DNA of 28,047 nucleotides from Kiritimatiellia bacterium. GTDB taxonomy: Bacteria > Verrucomicrobiota > Kiritimatiellia > RFP12 > UBA1067. This document shows, one piece after another, positions 16,101-22,612 of this stretch. Position 1 is the first letter of the stretch. Each line of letters begins with the position of its first letter. The position numbers and the translations under genes were made by a program. The stretch is taken from contig JAFRBA010000148.1 of the NCBI GenBank assembly GCA_017405115.1, positions 1 to 28,047 on the forward strand, in the 5' to 3' direction. The notes beneath the pieces were generated by a model. The model saw only the letters and a program-made list of their open reading frames with translations, ran no database searches and had not been told where the DNA came from.

Positions 16101-17018
16101 CCACGTGTCGGCCGGAATCATGTAGCCTGCGTCGCAGCGGAAGCCGTCCACGCCTATCCTGCACCAGAACAGGAACACGTCGGCCATGTAGGCGCGCAGC
16201 CCGTGGTTGGAGTAGTCGAGCTCCACGAGGTCGGCCCAGACGACGCCCCACGCCCCCGGCGAGACGAATCTCCCGTCGGCTTCGCGGCGGAACCAGTCTG
16301 GATGGTGCGTCTGTAGCGTCGAGGCCCATCCGGTGTGGTTGGCGGGAAGGTCTATGAAGAACAGCCCTCCGCGCGCATGCACCGCCCCGATCAGCTCCTT
16401 GAACTGCTCCAGCGGCGTGGCGTGCGTGTCGAACTCGGCCATGGCCGGGTCGACGGACAGGAAGTCGGTCGCGGCGAACGGGCAACCGTATTCGCCCATC
16501 ACCGCATATGTCGTCGGCACCGGGAACGGCGGCAGCGTCTGCACGATGCGGAAGCCCATGTCGTCCATGATGTGCGGCAGGCGGCGCATCACCTCGCGGA
16601 ACGAGCCGAACTGCCGCGGAAAGACGCAGTATATGGAATTGGCGCGGCGGGTCTCGGCGGTCTCCACCTTGACATGCGTGTTGCGCCCCTCCGGCCACTG
16701 CGGCACGGCGTCTCCGTCCGCGAAGAAGCAAGCCTTGCCTGAGAAGATGCCCACTTCGTCGAGCGGAATCACGGCGCGGAAGACGCCCGGGGCCACCTCG
16801 GGGAGCGGGATGTCCGACCACGCCCTAGCAAGCGGGGTGAGGCCCTTCTCGGTGGCGTCGATTATCTCCTGCCGGCGCACGCCCGCGTTGCCGAGGTTGG
16901 TGCGGAATGCCGCGCGGCCTGGCTGCGGGACGTCTAGCTTCAACGTCACCGTCAGCGCGTCGCCGCGCCAGCGGAGAAGGAAATCGCCGGGAGCCGGCGT
17001 CTGGATCATGGTTGCCAT
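13134..17018 (-). CDS. single-chain glycogen debranching enzyme: GH13 alpha-glucanotransferase + GH133 amylo-1,6-glucosidase
   Basis: A 1294-residue cytoplasmic enzyme without signal peptide. Residues about 130-530 are a GH13 barrel with the four conserved regions: DLPANHTG (D223), GFRCDAG with nucleophile D296, LLEGLGG with acid/base E325, and FAETHDND with D384. A beta-rich middle and an Ala/Pro linker (about 540-560) follow. The last 330 residues or so are a GDE_C/GH133 six-hairpin domain (LDWGRDTFIFMRG, TPNGIR, TWMDTNYPACTPRVGYPVEV, NGTAWAWPFP). The order matches eukaryotic-type debranching enzymes, which move a maltooligosaccharide and then hydrolyse the 1,6-linked glucose. Near residues 1030-1060 the GH133 domain contains a low-complexity stretch (SCLTSHASHAVAS) coded by degenerate heptamers (13903-13932), where relatives have an ordinary helix. 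The ATG at 17018 has no close Shine-Dalgarno; M4 is an alternative. Confidence 0.88.
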   Translation of the reverse strand: MATMIQTPAPGDFLLRWRGDALTVTLKLDVPQPGRAAFRTNLGNAGVRRQEIIDATEKGLTPLARAWSDIPLPEVAPGVFRAVIPLDEVGIFSGKACFFADGDAVPQWPEGRNTHVKVETAETRRANSIYCVFPRQFGSFREVMRRLPHIMDDMGFRIVQTLPPFPVPTTYAVMGEYGCPFAATDFLSVDPAMAEFDTHATPLEQFKELIGAVHARGGLFFIDLPANHTGWASTLQTHHPDWFRREADGRFVSPGAWGVVWADLVELDYSNHGLRAYMADVFLFWCRIGVDGFRCDAGYMIPADTWEYIVAKVREEYPDTVFLLEGLGGKIEATDRLLAVSNLDWAYSEIFQTYDRGAFEWYLPGAIERSERYGTLVHFAETHDNDRLANKGEAYARLRVQLAALLSWQGAWGIANGVEWYCREKIDVHGKGDLSWGAEPNMVGLIAKLNRILATHPSFDGPCHLRVVTRGEGNTLAVARDGLLVLANLDCAAPATIDWDRGAFNAQEAFDLLTGTAVRAAGPVQLGPGQVLCLEAPGASAKAPAAAPAAAPTRGAGAKPLFHIVMPRDVRRDVVVPEGQVVEISAPSHFRVRLVDPETEKTIRVFRSVDDRVVMVAPEYRGDGTRCRVLSLDVSRYENGRAVRTHSRFLVPPPPGIARVRLALTGEEVRAHPDARTVLSNGAGAAAQVRLGWGELFSQYDAILAANPNPSVPSDRLCLWSRTRCWLQREGYLRELDRQCVTRFAADPSGRHARWEFSVPCGMGRETAFVFTLSLAEGRNEASLTVERPAAAAREVGEQVRLVFRPDVEWRSFHATTKAFAGAEALFPAQCEETEDGFAFHPADGEFRMRVSGGVYHHEPQWEYNVAHPEEAARGQEPSGDLFSPGWISADMKIGDVVSIVGSYSAERDAPAPATPPVRAVPAKEKEPASFGDALRRAMELFIVRRDDLKTVIAGYPWFLDWGRDTFIFMRGMIAAGMTDDALRILQAFAAFEENGTLPNIIYGKTAGNRDTVDAPLWFVRCVQEVSATSCLTSHASHAVASLNATCESIVNNYIKGTPNGIRVDAGSGLVWSPSHFTWMDTNYPACTPRVGYPVEVQALWISALRFLGRKEMADRAKASVDRLFKWEHGYRDCLAAPNGESAEDATPEDTIRPNQLFLITLGVTDDASILRATEELLVPGGIRSLNAGHPLYRGVYAGDEDTSRKPAYHNGTAWAWPFPLYAEALAATKACSREVALSLLAGAVENLNSGCVGHMSEIADGDSPHAQKGCAAQAWSVSELLRVWLRLGGASRR
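13903..13932. repeat. degenerate heptamer repeat inside the debranching-enzyme gene
   Basis: Plus-strand units are GCATGAG, (AG), GCATGGG, ACGTGAG, ACATGAG: four imperfect 7-mers with one 2-nt insertion. They code for a Ser/His/Ala-rich stretch of the GH133 domain. A second heptamer tract with another unit sequence occurs at 27258-27292. Confidence 0.55.
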
Positions 17019-17041
17019 AGGTGTCTTGTCTTCTGAACTTC

Positions 17042-17067
17042 CTGGACGGTATTATACCAAAGTCCAG
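17042..17067 (-). promoter_or_regulatory. palindromic promoter/operator of the debranching-enzyme gene
   Basis: The minus strand carries TGGTATAAT, an extended -10 (17051-17059), inside an inverted repeat: CTGGAC, TTT, then the near-perfect GGTAT-A-ATACC, then GTCCAG. The leader would be about 25-30 nt. The symmetry over the -10 could be an operator for a dimeric repressor or simply a hairpin at the 5' end of the mRNA. TTTGGTATA is shared with the promoter at 934-942. Confidence 0.5.
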
Positions 17068-17116
17068 ATGAGTCCGCAGAGCCGACAGCCGCAGGCCCTG
17101 TCAAATCAAACCACTG

Positions 17117-17140
17117 GAAACGGGCATCTCGCCCGTTGCC
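17117..17140. repeat. hairpin repeat GGAAACGGGC / GCCCGTTGCC
   Basis: Arms of 10 bp with one mismatch around the loop ATCTC; the inner seven pairs (AACGGGC/GCCCGTT) are perfect. It sits just after the reverse-transcriptase similarity ends and may mark the fragment's breakpoint. There is no T-run, so it is unlikely to be an intrinsic terminator. The remaining bases up to the promoter at 17067 hold no gene I can support. Confidence 0.5.
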
Positions 17141-17146
17141 AAGCGT

Positions 17147-17365
17147 TCCTGCCGCATACACATCCAGATACGCCGCCAGCACCCTCTCCGCTGCCGCGTC
17201 AAATCCTATCTCCCGCCACCGTCTGCGCACCACGTCATGTGAAATGCTGTCGAAGAACTTCCTGATGTCGCACTCCGCGACGAACATCGGCGGCACACGG
17301 TAGGGCGCGGACTCCGACCGCGCCGCAAAAGCGTAATTGTCGCCGGGAATCGGAAGCGTAACCGC
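17147..17365 (-). pseudogene. reverse transcriptase fragment
   Basis: A minus-strand open frame begins after a TGA at 17366-17368. From residue VPPMFVAECDIRKFFDSISH onward it matches reverse transcriptase motif A: the catalytic Asp in ECDIRKFFDSI, followed by HDVVRRRW and a helix (AAAERVLAAYLDVY). Similarity ends after about 50 residues. The remaining frame to 17006 reads through a hairpin repeat and the promoter of the next gene. The YxDD motif, the upstream RT motifs and any thumb domain are missing, so this is a dead piece of a retroelement or RT-type defence gene (group II intron, DGR or retron-like cannot be told apart). The codons just before the match are formed by a hairpin repeat at 17299-17324. 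Upstream, 17369-17475 is an open stretch (LAAVRGYQSGAEG) that I do not recognise. Confidence 0.65.
17299..17324 (-). repeat. hairpin repeat with CTACC tail in the RT fragment
   Basis: Minus-strand arms GGCGCGG and CCGCGCC around the loop TCGGAGT, followed by the tail CTACC. The architecture is the same as the units in the transporter gene (3058-3125) and the methyltransferase gene (26907-26931), with a different but fully paired stem. Confidence 0.7.
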
Positions 17366-17491
17366 TCAGACCGTTTCGATCTCCCGGGAGGGCGTCGGCA
17401 TCGCAACCGTCGCCCCCTCAGCCCCGGACTGATAGCCGCGCACCGCGGCAAGCCCTTCGCCAGCGCCAACTACATATATTTCTTCATTACT

Positions 17492-17820
17492 TCATGCCAA
17501 CACCTGATATTTCAAGGCTGGATAGTCACCGACAAGTCGGGCCAAAGCGCCTGCGGAATCTATGGCCGCGAACACAACTCTCTCTGAATGTTCGAGAATG
17601 TAGCGATTGCGAATGGAGGCCGTTCGTGCATCAACACGCGCCACGGACTGGGCGACGGGCGAGACAACCAGCAGACGCCCCGATCACACATCTCCGTCGC
17701 CCAGTCGTAGCACTTCATGACCGCCGCAGGCGGAACTTTGCGCGACGACAGAAACCCGACCTTTGGCAGTTCAAGGATTGAGGCATCTCCCAATGTGGCA
17801 ATCTGGACAGATTTGCGCAT
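17492..17820 (-). pseudogene. DprA-like (SLOG-family) protein with internal deletion and frameshift
   Basis: Two minus-strand frames join near 17670. The first, from the ATG at 17820, reads MRKSVQIATLGDASILELPK and then VGFLSSRKVPPAAVMKCYDW through CDRGVC. The second, two bases out of phase, continues LVVSPVAQSVARVDARTASI and RNRYILEHSERVVFAAID to a TGA at 17492. Both pieces match DprA-like SLOG proteins: the first is the N-terminal strand and SR motif, the second the C-terminal region (SP...V.R...TA..RNR). The part between them, which carries the GFHS/EK loop and the nucleotide-binding core, is missing. So the gene has lost its middle and is out of frame. DprA itself loads RecA on incoming DNA; the function of the stand-alone DprA-like family is not established, although it is often found near defence genes. 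Confidence 0.65.
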
Positions 17821-17822
17821 TC

Positions 17823-18158
17823 TTAACCCTTCGCCACATCGCGTTTCATAAACTCGCAATATTCCTCGAGCGACTTGCGCATCACGTCCTCCGGCACGAG
17901 CAGCCTTCTGTACTCGGCGATCATGACCGGGCTCATCGTGCGATTGAGCGTGTATGCAACGCGACACTCATTAGCCTTAGGACAAAGAATCAATCCGATT
18001 GTCGGATTTTCACCCTCTCGCCTGATCTCGCGGTCAACAGCCTCTAGATACATGTCAATTTTCCCGACATGCTCCGGTTCAAATGGCACGGACTTCACTT
18101 GCGTTGAAACTTCCGCAATTTGTGCAGACGCTGTCTGCACAAATTCGTCCAAACGCAA
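17823..18158 (-). pseudogene. DUF1016 (YhcG-type PD-(D/E)XK nuclease) remnant lacking its middle
   Basis: From residue 26 on, the 111-residue frame (TTG at 18158, stop at 17823) matches the C-terminal nuclease domain of DUF1016/YhcG proteins: PFEPEHVGKIDMYLEAVDRE, then NPTIGLILC, YTLNRTMSPV and AEYRRLLV. Full-length members have about 330-370 residues. The segment DEFVQTASAQI before it resembles the start of the family's N-terminal domain, so the gene probably kept both ends and lost the centre, including the catalytic E/K strands. The frame stays open further upstream without a convincing start. It ends 2 bp before the DprA-like remnant. A 29-bp perfect palindrome (18117-18145) lies near the likely deletion junction. 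Confidence 0.6.
18117..18145. repeat. 29-bp perfect palindrome
   Basis: Arms AATTTGTGCAGAC and GTCTGCACAAATT (13 bp, no mismatch) around the loop GCT. It lies inside the DUF1016 remnant, where the codons read FVQTASAQI. No T-run follows, so it is not a terminator. Confidence 0.8.
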
Positions 18159-18178
18159 TCTGTCCGATAGAATCCGGC

Positions 18179-18320
18179 GGGGACAGACCCCAAGAAACCC
18201 TTATTTTTCTGTCCTTTCGCGGGGCTTGTCTCCAAAATCTCGTCGTAGGCGAATCTCGCGGCTCCGCCATTCTGTCGTCGGGGGATATGCGACGTTAGTG
18301 TGTCACTGGTACTGTGTCAC
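18179..18320. repeat. short repeats between the STAND gene and the DUF1016 remnant
   Basis: This gene-free stretch has a small palindrome GGGGACAGACCCC (18179-18191), a type of motif often scattered by REP-associated transposases, and a direct repeat TGTGTCAC at 18299-18306 and 18313-18320. No coding frame here looks real. It marks the end of the AT-rich defence block. Confidence 0.5.
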
Positions 18321-18349
18321 AAGACCCTTTTTACTTCCCACCTCAACAT

Positions 18350-21300
18350 TTACCAACTACAATCAAGCACCTTGGAGGACACTATATTCCCTCGCGCACG
18401 AACCTCTTTCACTTGCGAATCTAAGTCTCTTTTTGCCTGAGCCATAGTTTTCCATTGATTCTTCACATTGTTTGGAGCTGGTGCATCAAACCATCCCAAT
18501 GCCAAAATTCCAGCGTCTGCCCCACCCGCCCCCATGTATTTATGAATCAGCTGATTTTCAATGGCCGTCTTTGCCGTTCTATTCCAACTACCTTTCACCT
18601 CAATACATAAAGTCAACTTGTTTTCACCTGCACCATCAACCGTTTCGACCCAAAGATCCGTTCGCGCCCCAGGCTCCCCATGCCGCCCGCGATTCAGCTG
18701 CACTTCACGATTTAGGATCAATCCCCCTAAACTTACGGACAGGAAGTCCCTCATATCATCCGAAAGGTCTTCCTCATCCTTGTGTGTTATCGTTTTGGTC
18801 CGCTTATGCACATTCCACAACAGCTTTGCACGATGGGACTTTTTCCCCGACAGAAGAAGGTTGTATTTCTCCAACGCCGAAAGCACTACACGCAACAATG
18901 CTTCGGGCGTGTTCACCAAGAACGCCTGACGCTTCTCATCCAACATCGCCCGAATATCCTTGGCTTCATAAGTCGGACATCGGTCAGACAACGCATCCTT
19001 ACGCGCACGAATTAAATGATCACGCAAATATCTCTCCTCTGGCAACTCACGCACAAGCATTTCGAGCAATGACACAAGTTCTGAACCTTTTCTTTCATAG
19101 ATAAGCGAAATTAATTGCGAGGCAAAAGTATATATATTGTCTAAAGCATCCGGCGCATAGGCCCCCGAATGGGATGGCTCATCCTTCAAAGGAAAAATCC
19201 TCCGCATCACTAAATAAAGCTTCGCCAAATCTCCCGAATTGAGTTTTTTCAACAAACACCCCAACGACGAATTCCAATATGTTTCCTTACCAACAACTGC
19301 AATAATCCACTCCCGCGCCAAAATGGCACATTCATCTAACTTCGTCAACAACTCAGAGAACCGTTCTGGAAAAGCATAAAGAGCAAATACAGATAACAAG
19401 GGACGTTTTACAAGATCAACCCGTCGATAAAGTTCTTTCTTGCGCAAATATTCCAACGTCACTGACCTGTCTGTCTCCCAGAATTCATCGAGCAATTCAA
19501 AGCGTTGTGAATCGCTCAAATCATCAGCATCTAAACGTTGTAGCAACGTCAAGCAAACCTGCTGGTCAATCGTCAGCATTTTCTTGAATTGTCCCAAGTA
19601 AAACCGTACGCCTTCCGTCCGCGGATATTGCAAATACGTGACAAGGGAATCGACGAAATCATTTCCACTCACTCTATAATAACATTGAAGTACCGCCAAT
19701 GCAGACTCGGACTCATCAACACTTCCCCCTTGCATCAGCTCGAAGCGGAACTCTCGCCACACTTCCCTCGGCAACTGTTGAAGCTTTTGTGGCGCAACTT
19801 CTTGTAACAAGACAAATGACGCAAAAGGAGCGAGATAGATCTCGTTCGCATTCTTACGTGGAGGAGCCTTCGCGTTCAGCAGGAAGTCTTCAGCCGCCAA
19901 CACAACACCATTTTTCTCGTCTGCCGACAAATCCTCCCACACCCTGCTGCTGCAAACATGAAAACCCCATTCATTGTGCTTTGATTCAAGGTGTTGGCCG
20001 TCGCAATAATTTACAAAACTATAAAAGTTCTTCCAAAGATCCCCTTTTGCAACCGACTCCTTGATATTGCGCAAACTTGTTGAATAGGATGCCTTTCTGC
20101 CTCGTTCCTGTGTCGCAAGCCGAGCTTTCATCTTCAATTGGTGTCTGCGATGCTTTTGCGCGGCTTTCTTACGTTCGGTAAGGGCTCTATGCGCCGTGAG
20201 TTTGAAGACTTCAGGGAAACGCTTATGCAAGAGATCCCAATACTCTGCCCGTTCTGGAAGCTGAATACCCCACTGCAACCGACCAGCGCACTGTACCCAA
20301 CGCAGCAGAACATCCCCATCCGTCTCTGCCTTGATCTTTTCCTCTAAGAAATCCACGTCCGTCGGCCCCAGCAAATCGCACACCCATCCCGTAATCCAAA
20401 GCACAGCATTCTTGTGGCCCCTCCGAATGACAGCTTCAGCAAGACGTCGACGCTTTACCACGAGACCCTTCAACTCCTCATCCGTACATGTCCAATCAGA
20501 ATCATCTTCAGAACCATATCTTGGGCAAACCGGCGACTTATGCTTCTCGCAAAACCTTTCATACACACCCGCAAGCTTGTCATACATCTTGTCCTCGTCG
20601 AACTTCTTAAGGCAATATGTAAAGACCTTGCTTTGCAGTTCTTTCAAGGTGTGAATTGCATTATCGTCTTCTTTTACATACCGCCCCGCCCAACGCACCA
20701 TTTCAAGCGCGTCTTCGTATGACATCTTTGCAAAACGCTTCGGACACTCAGTCGATAGCCACACTGAATAAGAATCTCCGACGGAATCTTTTTTCGTTTG
20801 CAAGTGTGGCGTCATTTCCTTTGCCGTCAATTCGTCAGGCCACAGTAATCTAAATACTATTCCTTTAAGGTTTTGCGAGCACTTTGACTGTCCAAGAACA
20901 CCTTTGCAATCCCGAACTTCTGCTGCCGAGGGCTCCATCCAGAGCAATGCATATCCCGCACTTTTTCGTACCTCATGCGGCATGGCATCATCGCAGAAGA
21001 ACTCCACCAAGTCTGGAATGAGTTCTCGCACTACGCAACGCTTAATGATCTCAATCGCCATTTCTCGGCATTTCTCTTCCCCCATCCTCAGAGACTCGCG
21101 CAACACACCCACCGTGTCCGGAGACATCAACTTGGAGAATTGCAAGACAATCCCCGATGACTGTCTTGACCAATAATCCATTTGCGCCGCACGCATTAAC
21201 ACGGCTCGGCACAATCCATCTGGACCAGACTTGGCAACGGCAGCATCCGAATTCAACAGCAATTCCGGCTGCCGTGTAAAGACCGCATTATAAACCTCTT

Positions 21301-22420
21301 CATCCTTGGTCGCGACCCACGCAACGGCATTCTCCCATTGGGGATAGACAAGGCCCTCTCCGTTCATCAAGATTTCGCGCCAGTTCTTCTGCGCAACACA
21401 TTCCATCAACCCATGTGCCGCCAAATAATCGAAGTAGGTGATATGCGCAAACCGAAACCGATCCATGCTAATCGGCAAAAACAAACCGCGCGACAAAATT
21501 CGATTGAATGTCGGCGCATCAAACAAACCACCGTACTGTGCAAAATCCACGGCACCGGAGACCGACCCCATCTCATCCATCCGTTTAAAGACACTCAATC
21601 CCGACAATTTGAGAATCAGCGCAATCTTCTTTGCATACGAAAAACACATCTCCGACGAAACTGTCGCGGACGATGAATAGCGATGGGGATCCTTTTCGTT
21701 CTCGGCACACAAATGCAGAATCATACGCCTCCGCAATTCATCACCGCTTCCACGCAAGCCATTCCCTGCCTTGAACATTTCTAACAGTGCGCCACATTCC
21801 AAAGGCTTTGCACAAACAGGACCCAATCCCTTTGCAGTTACTTCACCAAAGAAGGATTCGCCATCTACATGCGCATCCTTGGCCAGAGACATGACATCAG
21901 TCTGCGTCAATGGCAACAACGAATACATCGGTAGCGTATCATTAGCCGTAAACCGCCGCAGTTCTGGAATGCCCCGTGAAAAGATCAGTCGTTTAACTGA
22001 CGAGGACAAGGCCCCAAATCCACGGGCGATGGCATTTGCGAGTTCCGGCGCTTCATCCAATCCATCAAGGCAGATGTATTGCTTATCCTGTGCCTCACGT
22101 ATTGCCGCGACCAACGCGGGGGAATCGCCGCGATATTCCTGCACATCAATAAACAGAACCGCATCCCTTCCTTTTTCTCGTGCAAACCTACGTGCAATAT
22201 ATGACTTCCCCAATCCGCTTTCAGCGATGATCACCGCACCACGTTCATTCGCCACATCTTCTAATGTCTTCAGCCCCTGCACCCATTGCGGATTGCGCAA
22301 GAATCCATATTCATCCAACAATCCGCCCTTGTCTCCAAAAGAAAAAGCATGCTCGTGATGAATCATCCGAGCATCTACCTTTGAAGTCTCTATCAAATAT
22401 CGTTCCACACCTATTCCCAC
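18350..22420 (-). CDS. STAND-type NTPase with helical repeats and a C-terminal PD-(D/E)XK nuclease (putative antiphage sensor/effector)
   Basis: A 1356-residue cytoplasmic protein. The NTPase has Walker A ESGLGKS (K72, S73), Walker B ICLDGLDE (D119, D122, E123), a sensor-like RLIFSRG and a winged-helix-type end RFRFAHITYFDYLAAHGL, all typical of NACHT/STAND ATPases. About 700-800 residues of HEAT/TPR-like helices follow. The last 160 residues contain a nuclease core: E in NREVQLNRG, D1255 in GARTDLWVE, then E1274 and K1276 in CIEVKGSWN, with QLIHKYM and ILALGWF after it. STAND defence proteins (Avs type) usually carry the effector at the N-terminus; here it is C-terminal. Expected role: bind a phage protein, oligomerise, cut DNA (inference). 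The start is uncertain: GTG 22420 overlaps the DUF262 remnant by 10 bp; GTG 22408 and ATG 22366 are alternatives. Base composition is AT-rich relative to the left half. Confidence 0.8.
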   Translation of the reverse strand: MGIGVERYLIETSKVDARMIHHEHAFSFGDKGGLLDEYGFLRNPQWVQGLKTLEDVANERGAVIIAESGLGKSYIARRFAREKGRDAVLFIDVQEYRGDSPALVAAIREAQDKQYICLDGLDEAPELANAIARGFGALSSSVKRLIFSRGIPELRRFTANDTLPMYSLLPLTQTDVMSLAKDAHVDGESFFGEVTAKGLGPVCAKPLECGALLEMFKAGNGLRGSGDELRRRMILHLCAENEKDPHRYSSSATVSSEMCFSYAKKIALILKLSGLSVFKRMDEMGSVSGAVDFAQYGGLFDAPTFNRILSRGLFLPISMDRFRFAHITYFDYLAAHGLMECVAQKNWREILMNGEGLVYPQWENAVAWVATKDEEVYNAVFTRQPELLLNSDAAVAKSGPDGLCRAVLMRAAQMDYWSRQSSGIVLQFSKLMSPDTVGVLRESLRMGEEKCREMAIEIIKRCVVRELIPDLVEFFCDDAMPHEVRKSAGYALLWMEPSAAEVRDCKGVLGQSKCSQNLKGIVFRLLWPDELTAKEMTPHLQTKKDSVGDSYSVWLSTECPKRFAKMSYEDALEMVRWAGRYVKEDDNAIHTLKELQSKVFTYCLKKFDEDKMYDKLAGVYERFCEKHKSPVCPRYGSEDDSDWTCTDEELKGLVVKRRRLAEAVIRRGHKNAVLWITGWVCDLLGPTDVDFLEEKIKAETDGDVLLRWVQCAGRLQWGIQLPERAEYWDLLHKRFPEVFKLTAHRALTERKKAAQKHRRHQLKMKARLATQERGRKASYSTSLRNIKESVAKGDLWKNFYSFVNYCDGQHLESKHNEWGFHVCSSRVWEDLSADEKNGVVLAAEDFLLNAKAPPRKNANEIYLAPFASFVLLQEVAPQKLQQLPREVWREFRFELMQGGSVDESESALAVLQCYYRVSGNDFVDSLVTYLQYPRTEGVRFYLGQFKKMLTIDQQVCLTLLQRLDADDLSDSQRFELLDEFWETDRSVTLEYLRKKELYRRVDLVKRPLLSVFALYAFPERFSELLTKLDECAILAREWIIAVVGKETYWNSSLGCLLKKLNSGDLAKLYLVMRRIFPLKDEPSHSGAYAPDALDNIYTFASQLISLIYERKGSELVSLLEMLVRELPEERYLRDHLIRARKDALSDRCPTYEAKDIRAMLDEKRQAFLVNTPEALLRVVLSALEKYNLLLSGKKSHRAKLLWNVHKRTKTITHKDEEDLSDDMRDFLSVSLGGLILNREVQLNRGRHGEPGARTDLWVETVDGAGENKLTLCIEVKGSWNRTAKTAIENQLIHKYMGAGGADAGILALGWFDAPAPNNVKNQWKTMAQAKRDLDSQVKEVRARGNIVSSKVLDCSW

Positions 22421-22557
22421 TCGACCTTCACCAGATCATCGAACAACTGCTTGCAGTTCTCCTGCTTCCAGTCGTAGTTTCGTTGATAGACCGGGATAAC
22501 GAACCGCTTCTTCGATCCGTCCATAAACTCCACCAATCTTGTCTCATTGCCTTTCAT
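22411..22557 (-). pseudogene. N-terminal remnant of a DUF262 (GmrSD-type) protein
   Basis: A 48-residue frame begins at an ATG preceded by GGAG and reads MKGNETRLVEFMDGSKKRF, VIPVYQRNYDW and CKQLFDDLVK, then a TAG. This is the very start of DUF262 proteins, whose IPxYQRxYxW motif belongs to the nucleotide-binding/nuclease domain. Full-length proteins are about 600 residues, so more than 90% is missing. It lies 55 bp after the PD-(D/E)XK gene and runs 10 bp into the STAND gene's first possible start. It may now serve only as a translated leader for the STAND gene. A piece resembling the C-terminal HNH end of a DUF262 protein lies at 955-1218, but its codon use is much more GC-rich. Confidence 0.7.
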
Positions 22558-22612
22558 ACATTCAATATCTCCATGGAATCACTTCATTCTCAGGCTTACA
22601 AATCAACCTAAA

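Noticed and set aside
14415..16316. 633-aa plus-strand open frame
   Set aside because: Antisense to the debranching enzyme, whose GH13 and GH133 motifs are clear.
17369..17475. Short open stretch reading LAAVRGYQSGAEG before the reverse-transcriptase fragment
   Set aside because: No start with a ribosome site and no recognised family; could be part of another dead gene, so it is only noted in the fragment's entry.
18472..19104. 210-aa plus-strand open frame opposite the STAND gene
   Set aside because: Pro/His/Ser-rich and antisense to the nuclease domain, which carries conserved catalytic residues.
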